NCBI GenBank assembly: GCA_902493335.1
Contig: CABUPJ010000055.1
Location: 1-18,015 of the forward strand
DNA: 18,015 bases
Source: an uncultured Porphyromonadaceae bacterium
GTDB taxonomy: Bacteria > Bacteroidota > Bacteroidia > Bacteroidales > Muribaculaceae
Direction: 5' to 3'
A program made the position numbers and the translations under genes. The notes below the pieces were generated by a model. That model was not told the origin of the DNA. It was given only the letters and a program-made list of their open reading frames with translations, and made no database searches. Below are positions 16,011 through 18,015 of the stretch, in pieces (position 1 is the stretch's first letter; each line of letters starts with the position of its first letter).

Positions 16011-17561
16011 TCAGATTATGATTTGTTCGTGACGGAAAACATTCCAGGGCCTTACAAAGATGACAGCTTCGGTATTCTGAGGCTCATCTATGTCGGGAAC
16101 GGGAGAACCGATGTTGTGGAAATTGAAACTTATACGGTAGATGTGGTTGCGCACGATGCCGTACTCCATAGGGAAGACCTCATCTGGCACCGGTTCTTCG
16201 ACAATATGCCGCAGCCATGCATGATAAAAGCACCGGCCCGACGGATACGACGTTATCTCGGCGAAAACCGATGGATGTGCGGCGGCGTATGCCTGCGCGG
16301 CCTCATTGCTTATGAAATAAAGCACTTGCTCGTCACCGGCAACCTTGTCACCAGTGCGATAGCGCCAGAATGTCTGCCCCGGCTCATAATCGGCCTTCTC
16401 TGTCGCATTGCCGTCGGCATAGACTGTCTCAGGCACATAGACAGCGCGGAGCATCACGCCGGTGAGCCATTTCTTACTGTGGGCGGTGTAGTGTTGTGTA
16501 TTTTCATTCGTATATGAGATGACGAGTGAGCGGCGTCCGTCGACAGTAATCTTGATTTTACCGTCCTGCAAAAGCGTTTCTATATTCAGGCCTGAGGTCC
16601 ATGAACTCTGCGACATCATCTCGGAAGAGGTGGCGCCATACCAGTCGGAGGGTACATTGGCCGCAGCAGTTTTTGCTGCCGTGCGTGGTTCTATGATATA
16701 TGCAGACGGACGCGAGCCATCGACTGGCATACCGGCAGCATAATGCCACTGACCGAAACAACTGTAATCGTCACTGAGTCCAGCACTTGTACGTTTAAGC
16801 GCATATGACGGATGCTGCATGGCGTTGACAGGCGACAGGCCGTAGAGTCTCACACGGCCGTCAATCTTGCCGTTGTCACCGCCTGTTGTCGATACATACT
16901 CGATATACGACGTTTTCTCCTGAGCGGCATCATATTCAAGATCGATGCGCGCAGCCGTGCGCTCGACGCTCACAGATGCAGCATAACGTGTGATGCCGTC
17001 CTCGGCACATGACACTGACAGATCGGGATAGAGCTTTCCCTCATTGTCAAAAGCTGACGCCATCGTAAAGCGGCTGCACCCCGAGGGTGAGCCAACGGTC
17101 GTGGCGTGCCATGTCTCGACGGGCTTATATCCCTGTAGGTCGCCGAGAGTCGTAAAAGCCGTGAGATCGCCCATGTTGACAGCGACAGCGATACGGTCGC
17201 CGGCGCTATAGTCATACTCCCTGCCGAGAGACACATCGACATTGAGCGTGTTGCCTACGCGTGTGAAACCGCCGCTGACATATACGGTCTTGAAAAACGG
17301 CGTGGCAGGATCACCGTCGATGCCCCGCATGTCATTAAAGAAAAACACCGTCATATCCGTAACCGCATCCTCTGACTCGAGAGCCGGTTCGTCAGGATGT
17401 ATTTCAGCCCTTGATACCTGCGGCATTACAAGTGTCACCTTAAGATAGCTTTCGCCTTTCTCAACAGGCAGCACGGGCTCGTCAGTTTCTGACGAACAGG
17501 CTGCAGCTATGAGCATGAATAATGCCGCCGTGATATATAATATAAAGCTTCGTGCTTTCAT
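16011..17561 (-). CDS. Mfa1-type major fimbrillin precursor (516 aa)
   Basis: This is the probable shaft subunit of a type V pilus. A lipoprotein signal (C22 in IAAACSS) is followed by the strand YLKVTLVMPQVSRAE, where R51-A52 resembles the Arg processing site of P. gingivalis Mfa1/FimA. Cutting there would free the groove for donor-strand exchange. The N-terminal domain holds DMTVFFFND and GDRIAVAVNMGD. The Mfa1 C-terminal domain is clear: VLYFISNEAAQAYAAAHP, CFYHAWLRH, and PMEYGIVRNHIYRISFNFHN. The last strand (VIFVRPWNVFRHEQIII) is the likely donor strand. The length is slightly below P. gingivalis Mfa1. A 61-bp AT-rich gap separates it from the upstream anchor gene, and no clear promoter or terminator is visible there. 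Confidence 0.9.
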   Translation of the reverse strand: MKARSFILYITAALFMLIAAACSSETDEPVLPVEKGESYLKVTLVMPQVSRAEIHPDEPALESEDAVTDMTVFFFNDMRGIDGDPATPFFKTVYVSGGFTRVGNTLNVDVSLGREYDYSAGDRIAVAVNMGDLTAFTTLGDLQGYKPVETWHATTVGSPSGCSRFTMASAFDNEGKLYPDLSVSCAEDGITRYAASVSVERTAARIDLEYDAAQEKTSYIEYVSTTGGDNGKIDGRVRLYGLSPVNAMQHPSYALKRTSAGLSDDYSCFGQWHYAAGMPVDGSRPSAYIIEPRTAAKTAAANVPSDWYGATSSEMMSQSSWTSGLNIETLLQDGKIKITVDGRRSLVISYTNENTQHYTAHSKKWLTGVMLRAVYVPETVYADGNATEKADYEPGQTFWRYRTGDKVAGDEQVLYFISNEAAQAYAAAHPSVFAEITSYPSGRCFYHAWLRHIVEEPVPDEVFPMEYGIVRNHIYRISFNFHNIGSPVPDIDEPQNTEAVIFVRPWNVFRHEQIII

Positions 17562-17622
17562 TATCTGATGACGGAATATGATATATTATAGGTTCACTAT
17601 CAATTTAATCATTCATTGTGCA

Positions 17623-18015
17623 TTATAACTCGGTATTCTGGAGTACGACCTGCCAGCTGTTGATATAGATGGTGGTGTTGATCCAGCGGTCGTCTTCGTC
17701 GAGGAAGAAGACGAGGTTGTATTCGTCCTGGCGGTCAAGGTATTCCTGGTCGCTCATCGCGCGGTTGTGATGGCCCTTGACAAGCAGAACGGTCCTGATC
17801 AGAGGTATCGACAGTACATTCGTGCCGTCTTTGCGTGTGACGGTCAGACGCGGCTCGTCGGCTGTCTTTTCTCTCTTGACAAGACGCGAGGTGGTCAGCT
17901 CGGCCAGTGCGGCGCTGAACTGGTTCTGTGCCCGCGACGACGCAGGTTTGACATCGGGATTCTCTATCGAGGCGCTCCCGCCGCTGACGCTCCAGGCGTG
18001 GTAGATCATCGGCTC
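17623..18015 (-). CDS. FimB/Mfa2-family fimbrial anchor, C-terminal part only
   Basis: The reading frame continues beyond the right edge of the window: GAG CCG precede the internal ATG at 18009 in frame. About 130 C-terminal residues are visible. The end carries the family pattern SIPLIRTVLLVKGHH, DQEYLDRQDEYNLVFFLDED and IYINSWQVVLQNTEL, which closes FimB/Mfa2 proteins in Bacteroidales. These are outer-membrane lipoproteins that anchor the pilus and limit its length. The lipobox and N-terminal domain are outside the window. The gene is first in the visible operon order (anchor, shaft, accessory, giant protein, DUF1573), which differs from mfa1-mfa2 order in P. gingivalis. Confidence 0.82.
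   Translation of the reverse strand, partial: EPMIYHAWSVSGGSASIENPDVKPASSRAQNQFSAALAELTTSRLVKREKTADEPRLTVTRKDGTNVLSIPLIRTVLLVKGHHNRAMSDQEYLDRQDEYNLVFFLDEDDRWINTTIYINSWQVVLQNTEL

Overview
The window looks like chromosomal DNA from a Bacteroidales bacterium. A gut Muribaculaceae-like lineage would fit, but I infer this from gene families and composition only. Supporting signs are Bacteroidetes-type promoters (TTTG, a spacer of about 20 nt, then TAnnTTTG), absence of obvious Shine-Dalgarno sequences, lipoproteins with SPII signals, and a Mfa1/FimA-type (type V) fimbrial operon. Housekeeping genes on the left are GC-rich (39/60 G+C in the line starting at 3541), while parts of the right-hand operon are much more AT-rich (19/60 in the line starting at 12541).

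Left part (1-4273): a tRNA-Phe cut by the window edge, with a textbook promoter, lies beyond a minus-strand pair made of an M23 peptidase and a MerR-type regulator. The M23 gene is divergent from alaS, and the two share overlapping promoters in a 114-bp gap.

Middle (4321-7376): an endonuclease/exonuclease/phosphatase-family lipoprotein follows alaS. Next come a 49-residue His/Cys-headed small protein with its own terminator, a 28-bp perfect palindrome at the 3' end of a lone rfbC (dTDP-sugar 3,5-epimerase), and a divergent GlmU-like left-handed beta-helix protein.

Right part (7424-18015, all minus strand, so read from right to left): a fimbrial operon. It starts off the window with the end of a FimB/Mfa2-type anchor, then a Mfa1-type major fimbrillin, then a second fimbrillin-like lipoprotein. 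A giant 2,321-residue secreted modular protein follows (discoidin-like N-terminus, GLUG-like beta-helix, jelly-roll module, C-terminal tail resembling a type IX secretion sorting domain), and a small exported DUF1573 protein ends the operon. The last four genes are 9 bp apart or overlap by 1 and 4 bp, so they are probably co-transcribed and translationally coupled. The inferred system is a type V pilus with the giant protein as a tip or surface adhesin, by analogy of position with Mfa5 of Porphyromonas gingivalis. This is the most interesting element in the window. No CRISPR array, insertion sequence or phage gene was seen.
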